Assembly: GCA_001600695.1 (NCBI GenBank) | Contig: BCKQ01000006.1 | Coordinates: 980,133 to 1,044,132 of the forward strand | Reading direction: 5' to 3' | DNA from: Ascoidea asiatica | Taxonomy: Eukaryota; Ascomycota; Saccharomycetes; Ascoideales; Ascoideaceae | DNA length: 64,000 nucleotides | Shown here: positions 1 through 12,068 of the stretch, piece by piece | Layout of the letters: the number at the start of each line of letters is the position of its first letter | How positions within the stretch are numbered: position 1 is the first letter of the stretch | Translations under genes and position numbers: made by a program | Notes under the pieces: generated by a model | The model's database searches: none | What the model saw: the letters and a program-made list of their open reading frames with translations, nothing else | Told to the model about the DNA's origin: nothing

Positions 1-3000
1 AGAAAAAAACAAAATTCAAAAGAAAAAAATCATAAATTATATGGAAGTTCTAATTCATGATGTCAAATGAGAACTGGAATCTATTATATTGTTCAAAACT
101 CTAGTCAGGGGAAAAAAATTTTAAATTTTTGGGTGAGAAAAAGTTGTGTAAAATTTTGTTTGAGTTTTGATAGGTTTTGTCTCAAATTTAAAGAGACTAA
201 TGAAAATGAGAACCAACTTGTTCTCATTTTGAACCATATGATGTGATAACTTTTGAATGTTTTTTTACTTCAAAATTACCTCAAATATTTTTAATGGAAT
301 GAATTCAGAGAGCAAAATGTTCCAAGTCGCTATTGCTTTTTAAAACTGTTGAAATAGTGGAAATCAAATATGCCTATCATTAACGTTTCTTAGAGTTTGA
401 AAGGCCTCTTAAAAATATGAAAATCAAAAACCGTTGCCAAAATTTGCATCACTTTATTTTGCTCATCTTTACATTCCAAAATAAGTAAATTAATTCAATG
501 AGATTTCCTTGTTAGTAACAACTTTGATTTATAAACTTTTGATAATTATAGATAGTTATTTATCAGGTGTTACATAACTAATGGAGTTAATTATAAATTT
601 TGATAGACATTTTACACAACTATCGTACTTTTTATTATTTAACGATAGGGAATGAGGTCCATAAATACTTAATTAATTCTGCGGTTCATTGACCCACTTT
701 TTTTTTGCCATTCACTAGAAATAAATATTATTCAAACGTTGAAAATCAAATTAATTTAACAAATAAAAATTATCTTAGTCAAAAAATCGCACCATTTTCT
801 TTCTAGCTCGTTAAAAGCAGATTGAATTAATTATTGAAATTTTTAATTATATTTTTGTTTGGAAACAAATAAATACGAACAGTATAAAACAAAGCTTTCA
901 TACATATTTTTTTTGTTTATTTCTTGAAGTGGTGCAATAATCAGGCATCAACCATACAAAAAACAAAATCAATTCAGCTCTTTTGAATGATTTTTTTTTT
1001 CAGCAAAAACATTTCTATTCAGAATATTCTTGCAAGTTTGTGATAACTACAGTACTAATACTGGATCTTAATAACTAATTGACTATTTCTGCATGTTTCA
1101 ACAGTTAGGTTATAACCTTGCTCTAGTTTCTCACTTCTTAACATTGTTAAATTGATAAGTTTTCACTCAATCATGTTTATGAACCATTCTTTTCAACAAG
1201 TGCTACTATTATGAAAAATGATCAACATCTCAGAACGTTAGACCTAAGACACATGTACTATTAATGGAGTACAGTAGTTCGTTGACCAATTTTTCTGTCG
1301 ATCAATAGAATAATGGAGCTGAGAGATTATACCTATATCATTGATTCCACAAATCCATCTTCCATTGAAAGATTATAACATACTAAAATATGATCTTATA
1401 ACATTTAACAGAAAGCTACTTGATTACAAGTAAGTGTTTTTAGGATAAGTGAATTACAAGAATCACACCACATCATTACAAATTCTCACTATGTTATACT
1501 AGAATCTGTCAACTATTTTTAAGTTCTTTATCTTATGTTTGATTAAACTAAAACTTGTAGTAAATCTCCTGTACAGTAGTACATTAGGATAAGAGAAATA
1601 AATGAGTTATTTGAGGTAGCGTTAGTTCTGTTTTAAAAGTTATCTCCTTTACAACTTTCTTTCCAAATTACTAACAGTGCTGTACTATTAATACGTATTA
1701 ATTGTCTATGGAAATTGAAATAACAGGTCAGCGATTATAATTATAACAATTGCCTTTGGTGAAACCTGATAAGTAATTAATTAGTTTTTAAATTGATTGA
1801 ATTTAGTTTGTTAAGCTAATCGACATAGTTTAGTTTAGCCGTACAAAATTTGACCATAAGAGATTATACATAATAATGTTCTTGACTTCTACTAATTACT
1901 ACAGTATCTTAACTATGTAGTATCACTACCAAAGAATCTGATAAAACAAAATAAATACTTGAAAATAATGCTTTTTTCTCCAAAAGAGTTTTAAAGGACT
2001 TAGTTTGCATAATGACTTTAATAAGATATGTTCTCAATCATTATAGATTTATATTTTAAATTTTCATTGGCTGGATAATGAAAACTGTTTCAAAAAATAC
2101 TATAAATCAAAAGCAAGGAATTAAGATTGAAATTCTTTTATACAAGCCCTCAATAAACATTTGTCTCAAAATAGTTCAGTAAAGTTTAGATAAAACAACT
2201 TTTGGAGTAGTATGGTACACCAAAACAGACGAACAACTAAATATTGTCGTACTAAGAAGTGAAAAAAATAAACGGGTTTTATCAAATAATTACTAGAGTA
2301 ACTTACATTAAAAATTAACCATTTGATCTGTAAATACTTGTAGTTAACAACGCTGTAAATTTTTAAGAGAATCTGTTGGAAATAATTCAAAGAAAAGTAT
2401 ACAGGTGTCACTTGACACCTTCAAAATTTCTTGCCACAAAGAATTCTGATTTAAAACAGCTTGATGTAATTGCAAAAGAAATTTTTTCAGAATTATTTTA
2501 TAATTGTGAAAGAATGAAACCCTTTTGAATTTTAACAATAAAAAGGATTTTATCTATTTTATAAATTGTTTGTTGATTGCAAAACGTAGTCAAATATACA
2601 AGTATTCGATAAATATAATCTCAAGTTACAAACTTGAAATTTTTTTTAGTGGTTTAGTGCACCATACTACTTAATTTTTATAATTTCGAAGATTACCTGT
2701 CGTTGGTGAAACAAAAAACAATCTAAGAAAAGTGTATTTCTCTTTTAAACCTTTGAATCATTGTTAAAGTGCCTGATATGGGAAAGAGCTAAAATTACAT
2801 TCCGGAAATAGTGGATGAGAGTTGAACAGCAATTGTTGAATAGTAAGTACTGTTACTTGTATCTAATGAAAATAAATGCAATATTTTATTGATCCATTTC
2901 TAAGTGACATTCTTAACACAATCATGAATATTTATGGGAATATTATTTTTACTTTTAACAGATTTAAGTACCAAATTACCGTTATTTTTGATGAATAATG

Positions 3001-4590
3001 AGTTACTTGAAATATTTAACTCAATATTGGTTGCAACCCCTTCCAAAAGCAAAAGCCTGAAGCGGCGGTGAAAAGACAAAATACTCTTTTTCAGCTGCAA
3101 AGCATACAGTAAGGGCTGCCAATTGTACATCTAACAACATTATACGCATAAATAAACCGCCTCAGGCATAATTACACAACGGCTCCCAGCGGTTCTGCGA
3201 CCCGCGCAGTGCTATAAACTTTGCATTTTCAAAACGGTTCCGGCCCCCAATTCTCCGGAAAAGACAATTTTAATTTTCCAACTCCGCGCTCTAATTCAAA
3301 CCTTTACGTAACAAGGAGTAATAGCTCAGGTACTTGACTCCAAAGCTAAAAATCAGAAATATTATAAACTTTAGCTATTTTTACTTGTTCAAACTATTTG
3401 TTTGCTGGGCACTTTTCTGAAGAAAAAAATATATGAAGAAGGAGTTCAATAATGCCTAAATTATTTTATAAAAATTCAATCCCAGAAATAGATAGATATT
3501 GGGAAGAAAAACAAATATTTTCTTGGTAGTCCAATCATCAAAGAAAGACATATTGAATGTTGGAGTTTGGATTACCCTGATCACAGAAATATTTTTTAAA
3601 TACGGGTCACCAACTAAAATAAAGTTATGCCTGGGCATGTTATAAAAAAGCAACTTTAGGTCTATAATTTTGCAATAAATTGAATAAGGAAAACTTTTAC
3701 ACCTTGAACCTTAACGTTAATTTGCCTATGCATGAAAATACAGTCGTGTGCTAATTAGCCCAAACCTGAAAGTTTTAGCTTAAATTTAAATATTCTGAGT
3801 TTAGAATGCAGTTACTGCGGTATTCAAACTTAGTTTTATTTTTCAAATAAAAACTTATTTATTCAAAAACATCATTAAAACCTTCCTATTTGAAATGTTT
3901 CTGAACGCATAATATGCCAAAAACGCCTTGATTCACAAGAAGTTTTAGCTATTTTAAATTTTTTTTTCTCCAACAAAAAAAATGTACCACCTGTACTGTA
4001 ACAAATATACTAGAAATTGTGAGTCAAGTATGCCCACCAATAATGAAATTCTACAAAATTTAATTTAAAACTTCTATAGCCTACAGTACTATACTTTTGT
4101 TAAGCTTTAAGAGTTTCTTGAATAATAAATACAGCTAATACTACTATTAATTCAAATTACGTATTAAGCTATAGATAACTTTTCAAGTTTTCACCTTTTT
4201 TTTTTTTTTCTTTTGGGTTGTAATTAGATTTGAATAAAAAAAATATAAATATCTGCAGTTATTTCATATTTTTTTTTTAAAATTTTGTACAAGACTATTT
4301 GATTTAAAATCTTGATTTCTTTTATCTTTTTTATTTTGTTTGGAATTTTATTTTCTTATATTCAGTCTTTTTTAATTCTTCTATTTTACCTCTAATATCA
4401 TTTATTATTTTTTTTTATAAAAAATCAAATATTGTACTATAAGTATTATATTATTGACTTCATGAAATTTTGTATTATATTTTCAATATTTTTATCATTA
4501 AATTTTAGAATAAATAAAACAATATAATTTTTATTTAGTAGTTTGATTATTTCAATAATTCAATATACTCATTCATCAAATTATCAAAAA
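1..4590. other. Long gene-free AT-rich region
   Basis: No open reading frame here is convincing: all are under about 85 codons, without recognisable motifs and mostly without a good ATG. The stretch is AT-rich except for a GC-rich island at about 3155-3310 that ends in the palindrome TTACGTAA (3304-3311). Poly-T and poly-A tracts become dense from about 4190 to 4590, as expected for the promoter of the zinc-finger gene that follows. I saw no tRNA, rRNA or transposon signature. The motif ACAGTACT or its complement recurs loosely (for example near 1045, 1570 and 4083). Confidence 0.6.
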
Positions 4591-5697
4591 ATGTCATACA
4601 ATATGGTTCAATCTCAATTCACTCAACAACAGCCTTTACAAAATCAATTTATGAGATCTCAAATTCAAATAAATTCAAATACTCAAAATTCTATTCAACA
4701 ACATAATCAAAATCCCAATCATACATTAATGCAACATAATCAACCACAATTCCAATCTCAAATTCAATTACAACAACCAATTTCACATTCACATTCTCAA
4801 TCACTCTCTCAAGTTCAAATACCACATCAGTTACAACAACCTCAGGACTTGCATCAGCAACCTCAACAATTACAAAGGTCCTTCAATATTCCACATTCTC
4901 ATTCATTTTCCCAAAATTATAACAATAATCCTTTATCTTCTATGAATATATTACCAAAACCATCTTTTAATGCAAGTTCTATGAATGTAAATAATTTGAA
5001 TGATATGAACAAGATGGTTCATATGAATAACAACATGAGCAATTTTAACAGCAATAACAATAATAATATTAATAACAATACCATTAACAATAATAATAAT
5101 ATCAACAATGATAATATGAGTAACATTAATATGGCCATGAACAATTTAAGTAGTATGAATCTTTCAAATTTAAATGGAATGAATAATATGGGGAATGTGA
5201 ACATGGCAATAATAGAGAATGGTGCATTCAAAATTCCAGTTCAAGTACCACAATTGCCATCTTCAGCAAGGGCTACTCATCAACCTCAGGTTTTAAATTA
5301 TTCTATTTATCAAGCAATGAAAAATGATTCTTCAATTCCTTTTGATAAAGTGAATAAACCAAAAAAAGGTTCATGCACTTGTGCTTATTGTGATGTTAAA
5401 CAAAAGACATATTTAAGTCTTGCTTTACATCATGATAACGAACATAGTAATGTTTATAAATATATATGCAATCATGAGGATTGTCCATATAAATATCTAG
5501 GTTTCAAAGATAAACAAGGGCTTGATAAACATTTGAAAAATTTTCATAATTCACCTTTATATGCCTGTACTCTATGTAATAAAACTTTCAAAAGAAAAGA
5601 TTTATTAAAAAGACATTTCAATGGTAGAAGACATCAAGATATTCATTTTGATTTAGTTATTCATAAAAAGAGCTCAATTAATTATATTCTTAATTGA
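4591..5697 (+). CDS. Q/N-rich C2H2 zinc-finger protein, probable transcription factor
   Basis: The product is a 368-residue protein, taking the ATG at 4591; the frame is open slightly further upstream but only with a TTG. The N-terminal two thirds is low complexity, with Gln/His/Ser-rich repeats and then long Asn/Met-rich runs, typical of yeast transcriptional regulators. The C-terminal roughly 110 residues hold three zinc-finger-like units. The first is C-x2-C-x12-H-x4-H, the second has a wider C-x4-C spacing, and the third is a classical C2H2 finger ending RRH. A short basic tail follows. I infer a nuclear DNA-binding role from the fingers, but I do not recognise a specific orthologue. Codon use is AT-rich like the neighbours, so there is no sign of recent transfer. 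The Asn runs may be polymorphic in length. Confidence 0.8.
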   Translation: MSYNMVQSQFTQQQPLQNQFMRSQIQINSNTQNSIQQHNQNPNHTLMQHNQPQFQSQIQLQQPISHSHSQSLSQVQIPHQLQQPQDLHQQPQQLQRSFNIPHSHSFSQNYNNNPLSSMNILPKPSFNASSMNVNNLNDMNKMVHMNNNMSNFNSNNNNNINNNTINNNNNINNDNMSNINMAMNNLSSMNLSNLNGMNNMGNVNMAIIENGAFKIPVQVPQLPSSARATHQPQVLNYSIYQAMKNDSSIPFDKVNKPKKGSCTCAYCDVKQKTYLSLALHHDNEHSNVYKYICNHEDCPYKYLGFKDKQGLDKHLKNFHNSPLYACTLCNKTFKRKDLLKRHFNGRRHQDIHFDLVIHKKSSINYILN

Positions 5698-6917
5698 GTG
5701 ACAATTTTCTTTTTTTTCTTTTCAAACAAAATTTTACTAATATAAATAGTTCTCAAAAATTCTGCATCTTATATTTTCTTATTTATATTATATCTTAGAT
5801 TTTTAAATTTTCATTTTGCAAAAGTTAATTTTTTCTCGATTTTTTCAAAGGGTATTTATTTTTTTTCCTTTCATTTTTCAATTTTGTTTCATTTTTATCA
5901 ATTTTTGTCTTCTAAAAAAAAAACCTATAATATCTAGTATCTAATTATTTTTATCTTCGAATCTCAACTTCAATTTTTATTTTTATTTTTTATTACTTTT
6001 TTTTGTTTTACTCTGGAATAATAACTAATGGCAAATTATTTTTCCAAGGAATAATTAACTCTGCAGAAAGGATAATAATCAGGAACGAAAAAAATTGCTA
6101 AATTTTTTTTTTCTTCTTTCTCTCTTATCATTTAAATAGATGCTATCTACGATCGCCTTATACTATATAGTTTAATTGCACAGCATTCATTTTTGTTTAA
6201 GCATTTAGTAATTTATATATTAAAGTAATATATTTTTATCAATTTTTTCTCTTTTCTTAATCAAAATGTAATGCATTTTGAAGAAATTTATTATATTTCT
6301 GAAAGTATTGTAAACAACTTATATCATGATTCTCCATAGAAAAGTTAACTGGATTCAGACTTAATTGAAAGATTATTTGCAACAGAAATTTCTGGAATAA
6401 AGGTTTTACTTCTGCCTTTTAAAGTACCTGTTACTTTAAAGGCTGCTTAAAACTTGGACTAATAGAGTCCCTCAAAGTGAAATTCATCTCAACATGACAA
6501 TAAGTTTACTAGGTAAAAACTACAATAATTTGGTTTTTGCAAGAAATAGATAATTAACTTCTTTTGTCTCCCTCCTTCTAATTCTTTTCCTTATTGAATT
6601 CCAGTAACTTTAACATTATTTACAGATGCAATCGGGTTTCCGCTGGCATTTTACGCAAAAAAGAAAGGATTGCGATTCGATGGCTGGATCGAAAGAGGAT
6701 GAAGATGACGACTAACTCTATCGAAATAACGACACACCTTTAAATTATTCTATAAATGAGAGATATAATTATAATGGATAAAACTTTATGTTTCCAGTTT
6801 GACATTAGATATGCATTTTTATTTGGACTGTCGGTGAAATACTTCGTTTCAATTCAAAAGACTGCTGCTGCTGCTCACAAAATCCCGAGAAAAAAACTCC
6901 TCAAAATACATATATTG
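5698..6917. other. Intergenic region left of the retrotransposon
   Basis: This stretch is AT-rich with T-rich tracts just after the zinc-finger gene, which are plausible terminator sequence. A small open frame at 6756-6944 overlaps the retrotransposon border and has no recognisable feature. There is a modest GC rise around 6625-6725. I see no gene. Confidence 0.5.
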
Positions 6918-6922
6918 AAAAC
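6918..6922. repeat. Target-site duplication AAAAC (left copy)
   Basis: The five bases AAAAC directly precede the left LTR and are repeated exactly at 12856-12860 after the right LTR. A 5-bp duplication is typical of Ty1/copia integration. Confidence 0.85.
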
Positions 6923-7854
6923 TGTTGGGATTCTTGAGACATAATGGAACAAATTAAGTTGCTTTAGTTCAAAAAATATTAGGGTTAATGAAAAATAATG
7001 TCCATATTATAAATAGATTGATAGTAAAAATTATGTATTAATATATGTAAAATAGTAACTTTAAAACTCGATAATTTCAAAATTATATAAAATAAAAAAC
7101 TTGTAGACAAACACAGACATATTTAAATGGTTTTGTGTACATAAAACAATTAATCTTTTTCATCACTTGAAATGTCAATTACTCTTAATTGTCTCTTTTT
7201 ATTTTTAGTACCGCTATAGACACAGCGTAAATATTCAGAGCTATAACTAACATTATAACTCTCAAACAGCCAANCCCAATTTTTAAAAAATAAACCAATA
7301 GGATTATTCCCCAATAAATTGATAATNAACTTCACGTTTGTTGAGTTATATTTTTGATACAAATATGGTTCTTCACCGTATTTTAAAAGGCAATTATCTA
7401 ATTTCTTTCTCATTTGAACTGGTAAAATATCTTTACTTTTTATCCAACGTTTTGGAANTAATGCTTTCTTCATAATTGACTTTTCTGATTGGCTACCAAC
7501 CAGTGAGAGGTTAAAGGCAAATTCAACATTACTTGCTTAANAATAAGTAGGTGGAGGATCCATTTTTGAGTGAAGCAATTTTAGTAATATTAGTGACTGA
7601 AGGAAAAGAAAATAAAATAAGAAAATGGTTAACTCAAATATTTTTGACAACGAGTGACAACGAGCAAAAACAACGGACAACAACCGACAACACATATATT
7701 GAACATCCAACATTCAATATCAAAAAAAATAAGGCACCTGTCATAGTTAAAATATATTTGAATTAAACTTAAAAGAGATAAAAATAAAGAAATAATAATT
7801 GCCTGTAAAAGCACAAAAAAAGAAACAGTAAAATAAATGAAAACAATTTTAACA
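6923..7854 (-). repeat. 3' LTR of the copia-type element (932 bp)
   Basis: On the plus strand this repeat starts TGTTGGGATT and ends TTTTAACA. Its outer 143 bp and inner 124 bp match the right LTR with five differences in total. At 932 bp it is long for a yeast LTR; Ty1 deltas are about 330 bp. It contains a minus-strand open frame (see 7150-7545). It also carries an ATG at 6942-6940 that is in frame with gag when the same sequence sits in the 5' LTR, as in Ty1, where the gag start lies in the LTR. Confidence 0.9.
7150..7545 (-). CDS. Unidentified open reading frame inside the LTR
   Basis: On the minus strand a frame is open for about 130 codons within the 3' LTR; the part from the ATG at 7473 to the stop at 7150 codes for 107 residues. 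It is interrupted only by ambiguous N bases (7274, 7327, 7458). The product is basic in its N-terminal half, has aromatic residues (several Trp and Tyr) through its middle, and ends in an acidic SSDEKD tail. It does not look like simple low-complexity translation. I do not recognise the family. The matching part of the right LTR is masked by N, so I cannot test whether both LTRs carry it. It may be a captured or element-encoded accessory protein, or a chance frame. Confidence 0.3.
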
Positions 7855-7862
7855 CCCTCCTC
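7855..7862 (-). promoter_or_regulatory. Polypurine tract of the retrotransposon
   Basis: The plus strand reads CCCTCCTC directly after the left LTR, so the element strand reads GAGGAGGG immediately before its 3' LTR. This is the expected place for the plus-strand DNA priming tract. Confidence 0.8.
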
Positions 7863-7953
7863 ATAATAAAAGCAAATTATTTTTATTATAATTAAAATGT
7901 TTTATATTTTAAAAATTTATTTTTATGTTTTTCAAAAATAATATTTGTAGAAC

Positions 7954-10900
7954 TTATGTAAAAATGTCCGCCATTAAGGTTTGAGTAGAAATCCGATTTA
8001 AGCAGACTTTTTTATTTTTAAAATGCTCTTTCATATGAGCATCCTTAACGTTGAGGTGCGTTGTTCTTCCTAACATAAAAGGATTTTTGACAATTTTAAT
8101 TACACCTTTATTATCAGAATGACATGTAACAGCAGGTAATTTGTAAAAATCACGAACAATAATTTGAGGAATACCTTGAATAAAGCAACACTCATTTGCA
8201 CCATGATCAAAAGCACAAAATTCAGCTTCTGAAGTACTTTCACATACCATTGGTGAAGCTATAATTTTCCCAAACATTAATATATCCTCTAAATAAATAC
8301 AATAGCATAGGATAGATCTACACAGTAAATAAGGATTTCCAAAAGATGCATCAGAATATAAATTCAATTTATATTTAATTGAACTTTTATTATTTTTATA
8401 TTGAAACAAGAAATATCGTGTATCATTTACATAGTGTAATAATTGATAACAGAATCCAAATAAAATTTTATGAGGAAAATAAACAAACCTTGCTAAACAT
8501 TGAACATGAAATAAAATATCAGGTCTGGAATGACCAGCTAAATAGATTAATTGACCAACAATCTTTGCAAAATCTTTAACTTTTTGTTTTAATTCATTTG
8601 CTGTTAGCTTCATTGGAAACATATCAGGACTAAACTTTTCAATTAACTTAAGTTTAGAGGGATGACAATCCTTAAATGTTTGTGTTTTATTTTTTACTGA
8701 TTCATAGTAATTCACAATCAAATGGCTTTGTTTTAACCAAATAGATCCTTCATCCACATTCTGATAAATCTTATAACCAACATGTTTGACTATTTCAGGT
8801 TGAAATTGATAAGTAATCTTAAATTTTTGACAAATGTTTTTCTTTAATCTATCAAAAACATCTTTATTTAAATGAAGAACAGTAAGATCATCAACATAAA
8901 CCAAAATAATGCATTGAACTATCTTTCCTTTCTTAAGGTAATAAAAATTATCAGTATAGATAGTTTTCTTGAAACCTAATTCAATTAACAACTTATGTAA
9001 AATAGAATACCATGAATAATTTGAGCTTCTTAATCCATAAACTGCTTTGTTAATTGATACATATATGATACCATCATTTAACGCCAATCTACCATAGAGA
9101 TTATAACCTAAAGGAGAATTTAAAAATGCAGCAGAAAAGTCAATAGATGAAAACTTGAGATTATTTTCAAACCCAAAACAAATCATTAATTTGAAAACCT
9201 GATCTTCCAATACAGTACTTCCATATGTATCACTATCACTTTCTTTATCACCAGAAACAACTAATCTTGCGTTTCTAGTTAATTTATTATCAGCAGATTG
9301 TTTATAAGTGAATACCCATAAAAATGGAATTGCATTTTTTTTAATTGTTGGAGTAATATCTACAGGTTTTAGAATATTAAATGTACGATTAGATTTGTGA
9401 TTTTCTAATTCCTTATTAATTGCATCTGCAAATCCTAATTTAAAAGCATCATTGATATTTTTAGGTACTTTATTATCATCAACATTTACTCCATTCATCA
9501 CAAAGTAATTAATAAGCCTAGGACTTGCTTCTAAAAAGAAAACTATTGCTTTTTGTTCCGAATGAATATTTTCATCTCCAATATCATTTAATAGCCTTTT
9601 AAGGTTCATTCTATCCTTTATCTCCATGTCCTTGTCTGTATAATTTTGATCGTCTAAGGAAGGACCCTCCTCATCTTCTGTGATTAATCGTTGGAAAGAA
9701 TTTTGATTTTCATCAAGATTATCCGAGGGTATTTCAACAATATCACTATCAACAGTTTTATTAGGTTCTTTAACCATCTCAGTAACTGCACCATCTGTAG
9801 TAGATTCACTTCTTTCTACAGCTGTGTTATCATCGTTGACATCCGAGGATATAATGTTTTTATCTTTAATAATAGTATTTTCATTCTAAATTATTACTTC
9901 TGAGTCTTCTTGATAATCATAAGTTTCATCATTATTTAAAATAATATCATTAATCATATCGGTATTATAATTTCTCTCACTATAATATCTTTCATTTGTG
10001 GGATAGATATGTCTTGTATCAATGATTTTATCCATTGAAGGAATATAAACAATATGACCATATGAATTCTTTGAAGTCATTAAATAAACTCCAACAATTG
10101 CTTTTTCTGCAACTTTTGACTCAACACGAATTAATTTAACATAAACTTTAGAACCTAAAGGAATAACTTTAGTACCATCAAGTACTTTGTTAGTAACATA
10201 ATGATATGGTGTATCTTTTATTAATGGCTTATACATATTATTAACTATTCTTGTTGCAATTTCTAAACCGAATAAAAACAAATTATTAGGTAATGAAGCA
10301 TCAACCATTAAGGTTCAAGCAATATTTAATAAAGATCTATTGGTTCTCTCCACACTACCATTTTCACGACTTGAATAAGTAGAAGTGTACATAGGTTTAA
10401 TACCAAATTTCTTACAGACTTGTAAAACACCATTGTTTTTGAATTCAGTACCATTATCAGAAAATAACTGTTTAATTTTTGAGTCAAATTGTCTTTCAAC
10501 AAACTCTTTGAATTCAATTATTTTATTTAATACTTCAATTTTTGATTTAAGAAAATAAGTAGTTGTAAAACTAGTATATTTATTCCTAAGTACCATTATA
10601 AATTTTGGTTCAAACTTAATAGGACCAATCACATCCATTTCAACAATTTCAAATGGTTTAAATTTTTTAATATACTGAGAGCTTGATCTATAAGCAACTT
10701 TAGATAATTTTCCTCTTTTACAGCTATCACAATTAGTAGAATCACCGATTTCAATATCATTTTCAATTGTTATAGCACCACATTTTATAGCTTGAATTAG
10801 TTTTTCCGTGGACATATGTCCGAATCTTTCATGTAATGTAGCACCTTTAGCTTTTATTGAATTAATACTTTTATAGTTTTTGACTAAATACTTTTTATCA

Positions 10901-11259
10901 AAGTATGGAATTTTATCAATAAAAAGAAATTTAATTTTATTACTTTTATATTCAATTATTTGAGAATTGAAATTTGGATGAATATTAGCTTCTTTCATGA
11001 CACCAACTGATAAAATAGTTTTTCTAATATTAGGAACATATATAACATCAAGTTCTTTCAATTGATTTCTAAATCTTAGAATCAATTTTCCTTTACCTTG
11101 AACATTAAACTGGTTACCTCCAACACCTTCATATCTAAGGTTGGAATCTTTAAAGACTTCATAGTTATGAATAACTTCCAAGTCATCTGTAAAACAAACA
11201 TTTGCACCAGAATCATCATCGCTTTCATCATCAACAGACTTGTCTTTCTTTAATTTAAA
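7954..11259 (-). pseudogene. pol of the copia-type element: protease, integrase, RT, RNase H (broken)
   Basis: One reading frame runs through protease, integrase, reverse transcriptase and RNase H but is cut by stops. The protease active-site triad DSGA is at about 11214-11203. The integrase has an HHCC-type zinc site (RFGH, then C-x2-C) and the catalytic Asp, Asp and Glu in MDVIGP, SDNGTEF and SRENGSVER. A TGA at 10317-10315 interrupts just after the integrase core, where relatives usually have Arg. A TAG at 9888-9886 interrupts again. The reverse transcriptase shows YVDDL, and RNase H shows YSDAS, SEAEF and HSDNKG. Translation stops right after ADIFT, where family members usually continue with KPL. 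The frame is the same on both sides of each stop, so only point changes are needed to explain them. Confidence 0.9.
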
Positions 11260-12068
11260 ACAGTCCTTTTTAACATGACCTTTCTTTTTGCAATATAAAC
11301 AGGTAATATTCTTTTTAGACTTCTTATTACCACCTTTGCCTTTCTTCTTATCAGTTCCAAACTGAATGGAAAAAATAGAATACATACTGGATTTACCACT
11401 AACTGCTGCAATATTCTCAAAGTATTGATTAACTCACTTAATGTTGGAACTCTATCTAAAGTAATAAACGCTGTTGCAACTTGTTTGAAAGGACCTCTCA
11501 AACCATTTAAAATTTAGTTAACAACCAAGGATTCATCCATTCTACCATAACCTCTCTCATATTCTTAAACAATACCATTAGCTTTTCTTAATAGGTATTC
11601 AACAGAGGTTTCACCACCCCATTCAATCTTTGATAATATTGAATGTAACTGTGTTTGATGTCTAACAGTTCCAATAATTGAATCTAGTGATTTCAAATTT
11701 TCACGGGCAGTATTTCCAATGTTTGAAAAGATTTTGTACTTATCACCAACAACTAGATTTAAAATATGATTAACATAAGTATTATTATAAGCAGAAATAT
11801 TCTCTTTAGGGACAGCTGGATTGAGAACAGCACCTAAATCTAACATAGTAATTATATTTGAAAGATTACTTAACCAGGCGACATAACCAGCTTGAGTATT
11901 TAAAACAACAATTAATTTTTTCAAATTAATCTTTAAATTAAAACCNTCAACTATAACTTTTTTACCACCTGCATCGGAAATAGAAACACCTAGATTATTG
12001 ATAGTATTGAAANTTTGTGAAGCTTGAGTGGCACCTGTGGCACTGTTATGTTGGGATTCTTGAGAAAT
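11260..12068 (-). pseudogene. gag of the copia-type element (broken)
   Basis: The gag frame can be read from within the 5' LTR (12068) through to a C-x2-C-x4-H-x4-C zinc knuckle at about 11301-11260, with breaks. The expected initiator at 12068-12066 is ATT, whereas the 3' LTR has ATG at the same place. In-frame TAA stops lie at 11567-11565 and 11516-11514. A one-base frameshift near 11430 moves the reading into the frame of the zinc knuckle and pol. Gag and pol then share a frame, unlike Ty1 with its programmed shift at the gag-pol junction. Ambiguous N bases at 11946 and 12013 also lie in gag. No primer-binding site starting TGG is evident directly after the LTR. Confidence 0.8.

Noticed and set aside
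3315-3350. A tRNA-like start with AGTAATAGCTCAGG
   Set aside because: No T-arm sequence or closing acceptor stem follows, so no tRNA can be folded.
2166-3653. Several minus-strand open frames of 64-81 codons
   Set aside because: They are AT-rich, lack motifs and often begin with non-ATG codons; they fit chance frames in gene-free DNA.
6756-6944. A 62-codon plus-strand frame at the left border of the retrotransposon
   Set aside because: It reads into the LTR and has no recognisable feature.
11420-11440. Programmed frameshift in gag
   Set aside because: It lies upstream of the zinc knuckle rather than at the gag-pol border, and the pol frame has a TGA just there, so a mutational indel is more likely.
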